A DNA stretch of 42,848 bases from an uncultured Clostridium sp. (GCA_947650745.1 CANSWM010000008.1:1-42848), one strand, 5' to 3'; counted from the first letter of the stretch, positions 23,527 to 35,546 are shown. Notes: generated from the letters alone by a model not told the origin. A program made the numbers and translations.

Positions 23527-25695
23527 TCAAATTTCATTTTTTACTTCATATTTTTCAAATTCTAGCTCTACTTTAAATAAGTCTCCATCTATTTTGATGT
23601 TAAAGCTTCCTTTTTGTAGTTCTGCTAAACTTTTTGAAATTGATAATCCGAAGTCCTGAACCTTCTGTTGTTCTTGATTTATCTCCTCTTACAAATCTTT
23701 GCATAAGTTCTTCTTCGCTTATATTTAATTTTTCTTCTGATATATTTTTAAATTCTATTTTTACTTTGTTTTCATTTTCTGCAACATCAACATATACTCT
23801 TGAACCCATCAAAGCATATTTTGCTATATTACTAAATATATTTTCTATAATTCTATACATATACCTACTATCAGCTTCTACAAATATTTCTGTCTTTGGC
23901 ATTGTACTAATTATGCTTAAATTCTTTGCTTTTAGCTTATCTTCGAATTCTCCTGTTGTTTGATTTACAAGTTCTATTAAGTTTAGTTTTTCTAGATTTA
24001 ATTTTACATTTCCAGAAGATACTTTTGAAGCTTCAACTAAATCTTCTGTAAGCCTTTTTAATCTATGAGATTTGCTAAGTAGTATTTCTATATATTCTTT
24101 TACTTTCTCGTTTTCAATGTCTTCTCTTTTTATTAAATCAGCATAGTTGATAATTGAGGTTAAAGGAGTTTTTATATCATGTGATACATTTGTTATAAGT
24201 TCTGTTTTTAGCCTTTCGCTTTTTATTCCTTCTTCTACTGCATTTTCAAATCCATTAGATATATCATTTATGTATCTTACTATCTCTTCATATTCTTTTG
24301 TAAACTCACTTTCATTTAGTCTTTCTTTGTTGTCTCCTTCATAAATTTTCTTAAGTACCTCTTCTATCTTTTTAAAACAATTTGCTCTTTTTATAATTTC
24401 ATAGAATACATACATTGTAATCCCTGTATCTATGATAATTGTTATTCCGTCCTCCTCCAAATATTGCAGCTACACATAGTATTGCAATTAAGTATACTAA
24501 TATATAAATTATTATTTTCAATGTTGTATTTGCTCTTTTAGTTAATACACAGAATATTTCTTTTACTTTTTTTAATAGCTTTTGACATAGTACTAGTAAT
24601 CTCCATGTTATTGTGTTTTTTATTATAGTTTTTGCTTTAATTCTCTTTATAATAGTTGTCATTCCTATTGCAACTAAAACATATATTATTAAATATTCGG
24701 TAATAATAGCACTTAAATACAATTTATAATACATAGTTGATGTACTATAAAAGTTATCTATTAAAACCATCATTATTGCACTTACTGCTAATATAATTCC
24801 AAGTACTATTTCTAGTGGAATTTTATCTATATCGTTTAAATCAATTCCCTCTTTATTCTTTTTATAGCCTATCGCCATTATAAGATATGCTATAAAAATT
24901 GCCGTAAGTACACCACATATTGGTATAGATATGTATATTAAGTTTTCATATTTATCTAATACTTTTATTATTTCTATAATGTAAGTATCGTACGAGCTTA
25001 GGTTGAATTCTTCTTCATATTTTATATATATTAAAAAATCATTTATATTATAGTCTTCATATATAATATCTTCTGAGCTATAATCGGTTATTTCTGATTT
25101 TTCTAATATGCTTATATCGCTTTTTTCGCCATATCCTTCTTCATCATATTTTGTATTCGTATAATAATATGTTCCTGAAAAACGGTCTTTATAGTTTGGC
25201 CAAACGTTTTCTAAAATTTTTGCGTCAGCTTGCATATTTCCATTTATTATAGAAACTGTTTTTCCATTATTTTCTTTTAGAAATTCTTCAGCTTCGCCTA
25301 AACTATAAATTCCTATATTGGTATATATTTTCGCTCTTGGCATATTTATAATGATAAAGCTATAATTCTTCATACTATAAAGGTTAAATGAATAATATAC
25401 TGTTCCATATCTTGCTTGTTTTTTTACTGTATTAAATGCTGCTTCATAATATATTCTATATCCTTCTTCTGTTGTAACAAAATCCTTGCTATCTTTATAC
25501 ACAGCTTCTGAAATTTCTGAATCTAATACAGTCATAAAATAATCTGCAAATCCTTGACTTTGAAAATAATTTTCATCTAACTCATCAGTATAAGCCTCTT
25601 TGTTTATACTGTAGAACATTGCCATTACCATATTTCCGAATTAGTATTGGAAGCATAATATAGCTTAAGACTTTTAATATTTTACTTTCTTTCAT
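23527..25695 (-). CDS. membrane sensor histidine kinase, three CGG +1 shifts
   Basis: MKESKILKVLSYIMLPILI[cGGA]NMVMAMFYSI.. (25636-25638); VAAIFGGG[cGGA]ITIIIDTGITMYVFYEII (24447-24449); TEGSGL[cGGA]LSISKSLAELQKGSFNIK (23648-23650, G2 box). H-box VSHDIKTPLTSI. Confidence 0.9.
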
Positions 25696-25714
25696 TTATA
25701 AGCAAGCCTTTCTT

Positions 25715-26410
25715 TTATATATTTTCTATTTTATAACCTATTCCCCAAATAACCTTTAAATACTTTGGTTCTTTTGGATTAATTTCGATTTTTTCTCTTA
25801 TGTGTCTTATATGTACTGCAATTATATTATCTGCTCCATATGCTTCGTCTTCCCAAACGTTTTCATAAATTTGGTCTATTGAATAAACAATTCCTTTGTT
25901 TTTTGTTAAAAACTTTAGTATATTAAATTCAGTTGGTGTAAGTTTTACTTCTTTTCCTTCAACTGTTACTTTTTTTAAGTCGTCATCAATAATAAGTTCG
26001 CCTGATTTATATATTTTTTTATCTTCTCCTTCTGTAATTGTTCCAAGTTTTGTGTATCTTCTAATTCCTGAATTAACCCTTGCAATTAATTCAAACGGAT
26101 TAAATGGTTTTGTTACATAATCATCTGCCCCTATATTTAGTCCATTAATTTTATCTTCGTCTTCAGATTTGGCAGATAGCATTATAACTGGTATTGTTCT
26201 TTCTTTTCTTATTTCTTCTAATGTTTCAATTCCGTCTTTTTTTGGCATCATTATATCTAATATTATTAGATGTATTGTATTTTCTCTTAAAACTTTTAAA
26301 CATTCTTCTCCATTGTAGGCTTTAAGTACATTATAATTTTCTTTAACTAAATAGATTTCTATTGCTTTTACAATTTCTTTATCATCATCGCAAACTAATA
26401 TATTATACAT
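25715..26410 (-). CDS. OmpR/PhoB-family response regulator
   Basis: ILVCDDDKEIVKAIEIYL..LDIMMPKKDGIE..wHTH C-terminal HIRHIREKIE. Confidence 0.95.
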   Translation of the reverse strand: MYNILVCDDDKEIVKAIEIYLVKENYNVLKAYNGEECLKVLRENTIHLIILDIMMPKKDGIETLEEIRKERTIPVIMLSAKSEDEDKINGLNIGADDYVTKPFNPFELIARVNSGIRRYTKLGTITEGEDKKIYKSGELIIDDDLKKVTVEGKEVKLTPTEFNILKFLTKNKGIVYSIDQIYENVWEDEAYGADNIIAVHIRHIREKIEINPKEPKYLKVIWGIGYKIENI

Positions 26411-26646
26411 AACATTATCCGTCCCTTTTTGTTTTTTAATATATATATTATATCAGAAAATTTCTTAAGAAAAAATAGAATAAACATTAATTTTTTATTA
26501 ATTTGTAACAATTCAGAGGTCATCTAATTTAAATTCCGCGCAGGGTAGATTCTATATTATTTTTTTAATGAGTACGACTTCCCCAATGCTTCCTTATGAG
26601 AAAAGCAAAGTGTGCATCTACATCTGAATAGTTATATTGATTTACC

Positions 26647-26684
26647 AAAATAAAAAAGGGCATAGCCCTTTTTTATTTTGGTTT
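26647..26684. terminator. bidirectional-looking terminator ccaaaataaaaaagggcatagcccttttttattttgg
   Basis: perfect hairpin downstream of rplS. Confidence 0.8.
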
Positions 26685-26691
26685 ATTTTAT

Positions 26692-27285
26692 TTATTCTTC
26701 GCTTTTTGTTTCAGCATCTTTTACTTCTTCAGTAGGTGCTTCTGATACTGTGTCTACTGTTTCTTCTACAACAGGATTTTCTGTTTCTACTGCTGGAGCT
26801 TCTGTTTTCTCTTCTGCTGCTGTTACTTCTGTATTTACTTCATTTACAACTGGAGTTACTTCTTCTAAAACTTCTGCTACTTCTTCTACTGGAGCTTCTT
26901 CAAGATTTTCTTTTAAAACTACTTCTTTAGTTTCAATTCTTGCTCCTACTTTTTCTTTAGTCTTAGCAGACTTACCTACTCTATCTCTTAAATAATAAAG
27001 TTTAGCACGTCTAGCTTTTCCAACTCTTACTACTTCAACTTTTTCAACATTAGGTGAGTGTAGTAAAAATGTTTTTTCAACACCTACTCCATAAGAAATT
27101 TTTCTTACTGTAAATGTTTCGTTTACTCCTCCACCTTGTTTTTTAATAATAATTCCTTCAAATACCTGTATTCTTTCGCGATTTCCTTCTTTGATTTTAG
27201 CATGAACTCTTACCGTGTTACCAACGTCTAATACTGGTACTTTTTCTTTTAATTGTTCATGTTCAATAGATTTTATAATGTCCAT
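26692..27285 (-). CDS. rplS: 50S ribosomal protein L19 with long acidic A/E/V/T-rich C-terminal extension
   Basis: [59 protein letters not shown] then ~80 aa low-complexity. Confidence 0.95.
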   Translation of the reverse strand: MDIIKSIEHEQLKEKVPVLDVGNTVRVHAKIKEGNRERIQVFEGIIIKKQGGGVNETFTVRKISYGVGVEKTFLLHSPNVEKVEVVRVGKARRAKLYYLRDRVGKSAKTKEKVGARIETKEVVLKENLEEAPVEEVAEVLEEVTPVVNEVNTEVTAAEEKTEAPAVETENPVVEETVDTVSEAPTEEVKDAETKSEE

Positions 27286-27361
27286 TTATTCTTTCTCCTT
27301 TCTTTACTCTTAATGGTTTACAGCTTATTTAGACCTTTTTTAAGTTTTCTATACTTTAAAA

Positions 27362-28028
27362 TTAACTTAGTATATCAGGTCTTTTGATTTTTGTTATTTC
27401 TAAAGATTTTTCTTTTCTCCATTTTTCTATATTTTGGTGATTTCCGACTGATTAGAACCTCTGGAACTTTTACTCCATGAAATTCTTCTGGTCTTGTATA
27501 TTGTGGATATTCTAGCAAGTTACCATTTGAAAAACTTTCTTCTTCTATAGATTCTTTAGATAGTACTTCTGGTACATATCTTGATACTGCGTCTATAAGT
27601 ACCATTGCTGGTAGTTCTCCACCTGTTAAAACATAATCTCCAATGGATATTTCTTCATCTACAATTTCATCTATAACTCTTTGGTCAATTCCTTCATAAT
27701 GTCCACAAAGTAGTATAATATGATTTTTATTGCTTAATTCTTTAACCTTTTTTTGGTTTAAAGTTTTGCCTTGCGGAGATAAATATATAACTTTTGCATC
27801 TTCTTTTTTTATAGATGCAAATGCATCATATATTACATCTGGCATCATAACCATTCCAGCTCCTCCACCATATGGTGTATCATCTACTTTTTTGTGCTTA
27901 TTTTTTGAAAAATCTCTAATATTTATAGTTTCTATTTCTATAAGATTTTTTTCTATTGCACGTCCTATTATACTTGTCTTTAAATTATCAAACATTTCTG
28001 GAAAAAGGGTTAAAATACTAAATTTCAT
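27362..28028 (-). CDS. trmD: tRNA (guanine-N1)-methyltransferase, one CGG +1 shift near the C-terminus
   Basis: VPEVLIS[cGGA]NHQNIEKWRKEKSLEITKIKRPDILS*; CGG at 27444-27446. Zero frame gives a non-homologous tail RKSPKYRKMEKRK. Confidence 0.95.
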
Positions 28029-28537
28029 TTTCTCTTAGTCCCTCCAATAGATGTACTGTCATTCTCTTATTTTCTAGGTCTACCTCTTTTATTACATCAC
28101 CTATTGCAGGTAGCAGAGTTTGCTTCCCAAGCTCATCTTTTACAACATATACATCATTACTGCCAGTTGGAAATACATCTATTAAGTTTCCGAGCATTTT
28201 GCCGCTCATCAGTATAAACTGTCATTCCTATTAAGTCTACTATAAAATAACTATCCTTTGGTAATTTTACAGCATCTTTTCTATCGATTTTTATATAACA
28301 ATTTTTATACTCCAAAGTATCGTTTATATCATCTATCCCCTTTAATTTTAATAGAACTAATTTATTTTGATACTTTACTTCTTCAATTTGCATTTCTTTT
28401 AGCTTTTTATCTTTTTCAATATATATTGTTTTTAACTTGCTATATCTTCGCATATCATCTGTATATGGTACAACTTTCATAAAGCCTTTTATTCCATACG
28501 AATTTACTATTTGACCTATTTCCAATAAGTTATCCAT
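28018..28537 (-). CDS. rimM: 16S rRNA processing protein RimM, one CGG +1 shift
   Basis: YFIVDLIGMTVYTDE[cGGC]KMLGNLIDVFPTGSNDVYVV; CGG at 28202-28204. Confidence 0.93.
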
Positions 28538-28560
28538 TTATTTTAGCATTTCTCCTTGAT

Positions 28561-28792
28561 TTAATCTATAAATTCAATTGTAACTCTCTTTTGTTCTTTG
28601 GTAGCTACTGCTTTTAAGATTGCTCTTATTGATTTTGCAATTCTACCTTCTTTTCCAATTACTCTGCCCATATCTCCGAGCTGCAACTCTTACTTCGAAA
28701 ACTATATCTTTTCCTTTATTAATTTCATTTATGCTAACTTCAGATTTATTTTCTACTAAGGCTTCTATAATTGTTTGTAAACTCTCTTTCAT
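28561..28792 (-). CDS. khpA: KH-domain RNA-binding protein KhpA, one CGG +1 shift (not in the ORF track)
   Basis: MKESLQTIIEALVENKSEVSINEINKGKDIVFEVRVAA[cGGA]DMGRVIGKEGRIAKSIRAILKAVATKEQKRVTIEFID*; CGG at 28676-28678. Confidence 0.92.
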
Positions 28793-28812
28793 GTGTTTAC
28801 CTCCTTAGGAAC

Positions 28813-29043
28813 TTATGCTTTATCTATTAAAGCTTTTACAGTGTCTGTTGGTCTAGCTCCATTTTTCATCCATGTAGCACATTTTTCTTTATCTAGTTCA
28901 ATAACAGCTGGACTTTTCATAGGGTCATATGTTCCAATTTGTTCAATTATTTTTCCATCTCTTGGTGATCTAGAATCTGCAACTACTATGTGATAGAATG
29001 GTGCTTTCTTTTTTCCTATTCTTTGTAATCTAATTTTTACCAT
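28813..29043 (-). CDS. rpsP: 30S ribosomal protein S16
   Basis: [41 protein letters not shown]. Confidence 0.96.
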   Translation of the reverse strand: MVKIRLQRIGKKKAPFYHIVVADSRSPRDGKIIEQIGTYDPMKSPAVIELDKEKCATWMKNGARPTDTVKALIDKA

Positions 29044-29177
29044 AGTTTGTTATTTCCCTCCTCTTTGTTTTGTTTTTGTAATTATTAATTTGTGCTAATT
29101 TCCTTGGGCTACGGACGACGGGACGTCGTCCCTACATTTTCCATTGATAATTACATTTATATTTAAAAATTTAATAT

Positions 29178-30532
29178 CTATATTTTTAGGTTTTTTAAGT
29201 CGTTCATGTCTAGTCCTTTTAATGCCTTGCTCATTCCACCTTTTTTGCTTTTCATCTGTTTCATCATTTTTCCAGTCATTTCAAAAGATTTCATAAACTT
29301 ATTTACGTCTTGAACTCTAGTTCCAGAGCCTGTTGCTATTCTTTGTCTTCTACTTCCATTTAAAATTTTTGGATTTTTTCTTTCTTTTTTCGTCATAGAG
29401 CAAATCATAGCTTCTATTTTTACAAATTCATTATCATCAACTTTTATATCTCCTAGTTTATTTGCACCAGGTAACATTTTAAGTATAGAAGAAAATGAAC
29501 CCATTTTCTTTATTTGCCTTAATTGTGCTAAATAATCGTCTAAATCAAATTCTTGTTTTTTTAGCTGCTTTTCTAGTTCTTTTGCTTGTTCTTCATCAAA
29601 AGCTTCTTCTGCTTTTTCTATTATTGAAAGAACATCTCCCATACCTAAAATTCTCTCAGCCATTCTATCTGGATGGAAAGCTTCTATGTCACTTAATTTT
29701 TCCCCAGTAGCTGCAAATTTTATTGGTCTTTTAGTAACTTTTTTTACAGAAAGTGCAGCTCCTCCTCTTGTATCACCATCTAGTTTTGTAAGTACTACTC
29801 CATCAATTCCAAGTTTTTCATTAAAAACTTCTCCTACATTTACTGCATCTTGACCTGTCATACTGTCTACTACAAGTAGTATTTCATGTGGTTTTACATT
29901 TTGTTTTATATTTTTAAGTTCTGTCATAAGTTCTTCATCTATATGAAGTCTTCCTGCTGTATCTAGTATTACTACATCATTTAATTTACTAATTGCTACG
30001 TTCATTGCTTGTTTTGCAATGTGAACTGCATCTTTTGAAGTTTCATTTGCAAATACTGGTATATTTAAACTTGCCCCTACAACTTGAAGTTGTTTTATAG
30101 CAGCTGGTCTATATATATCACATGCTACTAAAAGTGGATTTTTGCCTTGTTTTCTAAGCAAATTTGCAAGTTTCCCTGCTGTTGTTGTTTTTCCTGAACC
30201 TTGTAAACCGAACAAGCATTATAACTGTTGGTGGATTTGATGTAAATGCAATTTTACTCTCAGTTCCTCCAAGTAGCTCTACTAATTCGTCTTTTACAAT
30301 TTTTATTACTTGCTGCCCAGGCGTTAACGATTTTAAAACATCTTGACCGAAGTGCCTTTTTTTCAACTTCTGATATGAATTCTTTAACTATTTTATAGTT
30401 TACGTCTGCTTCTAATAATGCAAGTTTTACTTCTCTTAGAATTTCTTTTAAATCGCTTTCTGTAATTCTTGCTTTTCCTCTAAGTTTTCTTGTTATTCCT
30501 TGTAGTCTAGATGATAATCCTTCAAAAGCCAT
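29178..30532 (-). CDS. ffh: signal recognition particle protein Ffh, two CGG +1 shifts
   Basis: VEKKAL[cGGT]QDVLKSLTPGQQ (30347-30349); VIMLV[cGGT]LQGSGKTTTAGKLA (30208-30210, G1 P-loop). Confidence 0.96.
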
Positions 30533-30554
30533 TTATTTTTTCTCCTTTTTTGGT

Positions 30555-30903
30555 TTATACTACACATTTTAATTCTTGTATAACATTACTTATGATACTT
30601 GCAATTTCTTCGTCAGTGTATTTTGTTTGGATTTGTGATAGTTCAGATAATATCTTTTGTATCTGTTTTTCTTGTTTTTGCACTTTTTTCATAATTCCAA
30701 GTTTTTCTTCTAATCCGAAAAAGCTTCTTCTCTCCTTTCTGGATACTATCTTTTACAGCTTGCCTAGTTATGTTTAATTCTTCTGCAATTTCTGCAAGAG
30801 ATAAGTTGTTGTTATAATACAAATCTAAAATATTTTGTTGATTATCAGTCAATAGTTCTCCATATATGTCGCATAACAAACCAATTTCAACATTTTTATC
30901 CAT
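30555..30903 (-). CDS. ylxM: YlxM family DNA-binding protein, one CGG +1 shift
   Basis: MDKNVEIGLLCDIYGELLTDNQQNILDLYYNNNLSLAEIAEELNITRQAVKDSIQKGEKKLF[cGGA]LEEKLGIMKKVQKQEKQIQKIL; CGG at 30715-30717. Confidence 0.93.
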
Positions 30904-31014
30904 ACTTTCACCTCATAAAAGTGTAATGCTATATTACTTTACACCATTTTTTTGCTTTTGTCAAGGGGTTTTTGCGATTTTCTAGAGATTTTATAACTTT
31001 TATTTCCGCCTAAC

Positions 31015-31067
31015 TTTGTGAGTGATATATTTATTTTTTTGCAAAAAATAAATATATCACTCACAAA
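31015..31067. repeat. 25-bp perfect hairpin with 3-nt loop
   Basis: tttgtgagtgatatatttatttttt / aaaaaataaatatatcactcacaaa. Confidence 0.9.
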
Positions 31068-31111
31068 CGGCTAGCTTATAGTTTATTAAAATAGGCTGTG
31101 AATTTTAACAA

Positions 31112-31833
31112 CTACTCAATTATATCAATTGCCTTATCTTCTGTCATTCCTTCTAAGTTGTAATATGTTGAAGGAACTAGACCTACAATTACGTTTTCTA
31201 CTAATACTACCTCATTTGTTATTTTTTCTTCTACTACTTTGTATGGTGTTAAAAGACTTGCATTGCAAGATACGTCTAAATAGATTCTATGTATCGTTTG
31301 ATTTATTCCGCACACTTTCAAATTCTGACCTTACTTTTGTTTCAACAGACCCAGTACTTGCAAATTTTATTGGAATATCTGGTCCAATCCCTGATAAAAT
31401 TCTCATTCCTGTTAAGCTTCCGGAGTTTTACTTCTGTCATGCTTTCATCATCATCCATTAATGCTAGTTGAATTTTTGCTGCAACATCTGAGGTTACTTC
31501 ATTTATTGTAATTATATTAGACTGAAGCATTGTAATATTTCCTTGACTGTCTTTATAAATTTTTACAAAGTCGCTATATGTATAATTTTTCATTACTTCT
31601 GTTGCTTTGTTGTTAGATATAAGCGTTGCTTTTGCTTTTGCAGTGTCACTACATACTCTATCTAAAATGGGGGAAATTGCTTTTATTTCCAACCCTAACG
31701 TAATTAATGCAATAATTAATATAATTATTGCATTAAACGTAATTTTTGTCTTAAAATTGTTTTTCCTATTTAGTCCTCCTACATATCTAATAGAAGGTAA
31801 TCTTATTCTTTTTCTTGTATAAATTTTATCCAT
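31112..31833 (-). CDS. yunB: sporulation protein YunB, two CGG +1 shifts
   Basis: ..SMTEVKL[cGGA]SLTGMRILSGIGPDIPIKFASTGSVETKVRSEFESV[cGGA]INQTIHRIYLDVSCNASLLTPYK; CGG at 31420-31422 and 31308-31310. Confidence 0.9.
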
Positions 31834-31841
31834 AATATATT

Positions 31842-33404
31842 TTATGCACGAACTCCAATTTCTGACCTACATGTAGAACATTTTGGAATAAATAATTGCA
31901 TTCCGAATGTTTAGTTTATCTGGGTTTTCTATATCATTTATTCTTGCAATATCGTCAATTGTACTTTTGTATTTTTTGGCTATTTTCCACAAAGTATCTC
32001 CGTGGTTTTACAAAATATATTACCATGCTATATGGGTTTTCGTCTTTCCATTCAAGTTCTTCTATATTATCTATAACACTTATGGTTTCTGCATTATATG
32101 AATTTGTAATAGCTTCCAAATCTATTTTTACAGATACATCATTATTATCCTTTGTAAATTCTTGATTTATTTTAGAAATTTCTAAATCTATTTTGCTGTC
32201 TTTATCTATCCCTTCTATTTCTTGGTTAAATGCAAATGGTATAGTTATTTCTTGCATTTTAGTATTTGTTTCTTCACTATTTGAAAGTATAAATTTAAGA
32301 TTTAGGTCTCCTGCATATTTTACAGTATCTCTTACAATATTTTCTTCATTAATTACAGCATTACAAACTACATCACAAATTCTATCATATTCCCCTTCTG
32401 ACTCTAATCTTACTTTTTCCCTTATATTTATAATATTTTTAGTTGTTTTCATATTAACCATTGTATTAATATTATTTTGTTTAAATCCTAAATTTTTACT
32501 TGGACTATACATGTCTTGTATAACAGTTATTTCTCTATTTCCAAAAGCTCTGCAAAACATTTCTACTTCTATTTCAACATTTATAGAATGGTCCTCGGCT
32601 GCATTTGGTTTTACTATAACATTTTTTAGCTTATATTTTACATCACAAATATCATCATCAGAAACTCCGGACTAAATCTATAAATCCCATAATTGGAACT
32701 GTTTCTTCTACACTTTTTACTCTTCCGTTCTTCTGTTAAATAAATCATTTTTACTTGTACGTCTGCTTTTGATAATACTTTGTTATAACTTATCTTTGTA
32801 TCTTTATTTGTTATGTTAATATCTAGTCCAAGTACTTCTTCTAATCTATCTGTATTGTCTATTACAATTGTTTCTTTTGCTGATGCTTTTGTTATATTTT
32901 GACCAACTAATGAATTCATATTTAAAGACACTTCTTGTACTTGTATATCTTCTATTCCTTTTACTTCTCTTATCATTTCTTCATTTTCATTTAGGAAAAC
33001 TTGTGCTTTAACCTCAAGCATAACTTTAAAGCTTACTTTTCTGCCATTTAATACTTTGCACTCTATATTTTTGATGCAAATTTTTTCCTCTAATGTCATT
33101 GCTTGCTCTACTCCGAGGGAAGTCCAGTATTTCAGTAAAATCAAGATTTGCATTAAATCCTCTAGTATTTTGCCCTTCTCCATCTGCTAGGTACATTAGA
33201 TATATGTTTACGTTTCCATCTAACCTAATTTTGCCGTTCTAGTATTTCTTTTTTATATATACACACGTTTCCTGTCTGACTAATAGCGCTTAAAATATCT
33301 GGTTTTGAATCTGGTATAATACTATCGCCTTCTATTACTATTTGAAAAGTTCTACTTCCAACTATTTTATTTACACATAAGCTCTCTTTTATTGCATCTA
33401 ACAT
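31842..33404 (-). CDS. SPOCS (DUF3794) + LysM domain spore-associated protein, six CGG +1 shifts
   Basis: EILE[cGGC]KIRLDGNVNIYLMY (33234-33236); LDFP[cGGA]VEQAMTLEEKI (33113-33115); YLTEE[cGGA]RVKSVEETVPIMGFIDLV (32725-32727); [cGGA]VSDDDICDVKYKLKNVIVKPN (32667-32669); VKP[cGGA]DTLWKIAKKY (32000-32002, LysM); DKLNI[cGGA]MQLFIPKC (31903-31905). Confidence 0.9.
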
Positions 33405-33452
33405 TATTCTTCCTCCTCATTCTTTTTTATTATATATATGCAAAAGGGCAAA

Positions 33453-33487
33453 AAAACAGAACTAAATTTTTTTAGTTCTTGTTTTTT
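33453..33487 (-). terminator. hairpin aagaactaaaaaaatttagttctgttttttt
   Basis: inverted repeat + T-run downstream of srtB on - strand. Confidence 0.75.
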
Positions 33488-33509
33488 ATATTAAATTTTA
33501 TATCATTTT

Positions 33510-34287
33510 TTAAACCGCAGTAGCTGTGTCTATTAATACTGCATGAATTACTACTCTGTTATTGCTATTTGTTGCGCATGTAGAAAATGTCATAATTTTA
33601 TCTGTATTTTTCATAGTATGTCCAAAGTCTTTTACGCTGCGTGATTTTAATGTATTTAAGTAATTTACATATTCTTGGTCAGAAGCAAATGTTCTTTGCA
33701 AATAGTTTGTTTGTTTTGATGTTTCGTATGTTGCAAATACTTTATATGTGTAAATCATTTTTTCTGTTTGGTAAGTAACAACTAAATTTTCATCATTGTT
33801 ATACCAGTCTTTATTTAATGCTTTTTTCTTTAAATTACCGAACATTGAGCCATCTTTCATGTTATGTCCATATATAATAACATGTCTATCTGTTCCATCT
33901 AACTTATTTCTATAATCTGCAAATAGCCAACCTGCAATGTTATTTTCTTTATTGAAATTTCTTGTTAAATAGAAGCTATTATCTTCTGCTTGTACAACTG
34001 GGTAATCTACCCCTGCACTAGCTATTTTAAGCCAACCGCGAGTATCTCCGGTTTTTTTCTTTTAGTTTTGCAAAATCTATTTTTGTTTCTCCTGTGCCTT
34101 CATCTATGGCTACTGTATCACTTAATATAGATTCCATAACTTCTTTATTGGCTCCATTTTCGCTAAACCATTGTACAATATATATTATACAATACGCAGC
34201 AATTGCTAAAGAAACAATTGGAAATATATAGAATAATATTCCTCTTTTTTGTTTTTTTGAATGACTAGTTCTTCTTTTACCACTCAC
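33510..34287 (-). CDS. srtB: class B sortase, one CGG +1 shift
   Basis: FAKLKEKN[cGGA]DTRGWLKIASAGVDYPVVQAEDN..RHVIIYGHNMKDGSMFGNL..MTFSTCATNSNNRVVIHAVLI; CGG at 34048-34050. Confidence 0.9.
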
Positions 34288-34361
34288 AATAGGTTCCTCC
34301 CTTTTGTTTACAATAATAGGGCTCTTTCGAGCCCCATTTTTTAATGTATATTCGTTAATTA

Positions 34362-35546
34362 TTAGCTTCTTTTTGATCTAGCAAAATATACTACGTTTGC
34401 AACTACAACTACTGCCAATATTGCTGTTGCAGGTATTATATGATCACCTGTTTCTGGTGAATTATCATGTTCATCATCATTTCCTGGTGTTGTAGGTTCT
34501 GTAGGTGTTGTTGTTCCAGGATTTTCTGGATCTGTTGTTCCAGGTTCTTCTGGGTCTTCATTATTTTCTCCAACAACAACAGAAACATCTTTTTCTGCTG
34601 TAAGAACTGTTACCTTAAATGTTAATGTTTTACCATCAGCATCTTCAGCAACTTCATATTCAGCTCCACTTTTTCTAACTTCAAAAGGTAATTTAGTATC
34701 ATCTAATGTTGCAGTTTCATCTAATTCTCTTTCATCATAGAAAACTTTAAATGTTAAAGCTTTATATGTTTTACCAGCTTCTAATTTTGTAGATACAACT
34801 CCATCTGTATCAACAGCATTAACAAATTTAGCTGTAATATCAGCTTTCTTTGCTACTAAAGTTTCTACATCTGTACCTACTGTTTTTACTTTACTATATT
34901 CTGCAGCAGCTGCACCATCTATTGTAATTATAGCTTCAGCGTCACCACCAACTACTACATTTCCATTGTCAGTAGTAATTGCTGTAACTGATGCTACATT
35001 TTCAACATTAACAGTTCCACCATTATTGTCTAAAGCAGTTACTAAAGCAGCAGCAGGTGTTCCTTTTACTTCAACTGTTCCTGCATTATTTGTTAATGTA
35101 CCTACTTTTCCCTCATCAACAGTAACTGTTTTTGTGTTAACTAATGCTGTTACAGTAACACCTTTTTCAACATTAAGTGTTCCATTATTTGTAATTTGAG
35201 CAATAGTAACATTAGCAGTTGTTGTATTACTATTTTTAATTGTCACATTACCATTAGTACCTACAACAATTGCAGCCTGAGTAGCATCTGCATTAGCTAA
35301 TGTATGACCATCTAATTCGATAGTTGCTTTTTCATTTACTACTATTTGTTCTCCACTATAATTTACTTTTAAAGTATAAACTGTAACTCCATCTACTACT
35401 GATTTTACGAAGTATCCAGTTGGATTGCTGCTAGCATCAAGTTTATATTCAAGGTCACTTAATGATGCAGCGTTTACGCTAGTAGCTATTGTTAAAACTA
35501 CTGCGAATAAAATTATTGCCATTAAAATTTTTAATGTTTTTTTCAT
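34362..35546 (-). CDS. secreted repeat-containing surface protein with C-terminal sorting-like signal (SPETGD..TM..RSKRS)
   Basis: signal peptide, beta-repeat-like TVNV/VTIKN segments, P/T-rich linker, SPETGDHIIPATAILAVVVVANVVYFARSKRS. Confidence 0.8.
   Translation of the reverse strand: MKKTLKILMAIILFAVVLTIATSVNAASLSDLEYKLDASSNPTGYFVKSVVDGVTVYTLKVNYSGEQIVVNEKATIELDGHTLANADATQAAIVVGTNGNVTIKNSNTTTANVTIAQITNNGTLNVEKGVTVTALVNTKTVTVDEGKVGTLTNNAGTVEVKGTPAAALVTALDNNGGTVNVENVASVTAITTDNGNVVVGGDAEAIITIDGAAAAEYSKVKTVGTDVETLVAKKADITAKFVNAVDTDGVVSTKLEAGKTYKALTFKVFYDERELDETATLDDTKLPFEVRKSGAEYEVAEDADGKTLTFKVTVLTAEKDVSVVVGENNEDPEEPGTTDPENPGTTTPTEPTTPGNDDEHDNSPETGDHIIPATAILAVVVVANVVYFARSKRS

Noticed and set aside
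31289-32675. Plus-strand ORFs 31289-31471, 31896-32165, 32193-32675
   Set aside because: Antisense to yunB and the SPOCS/LysM gene.
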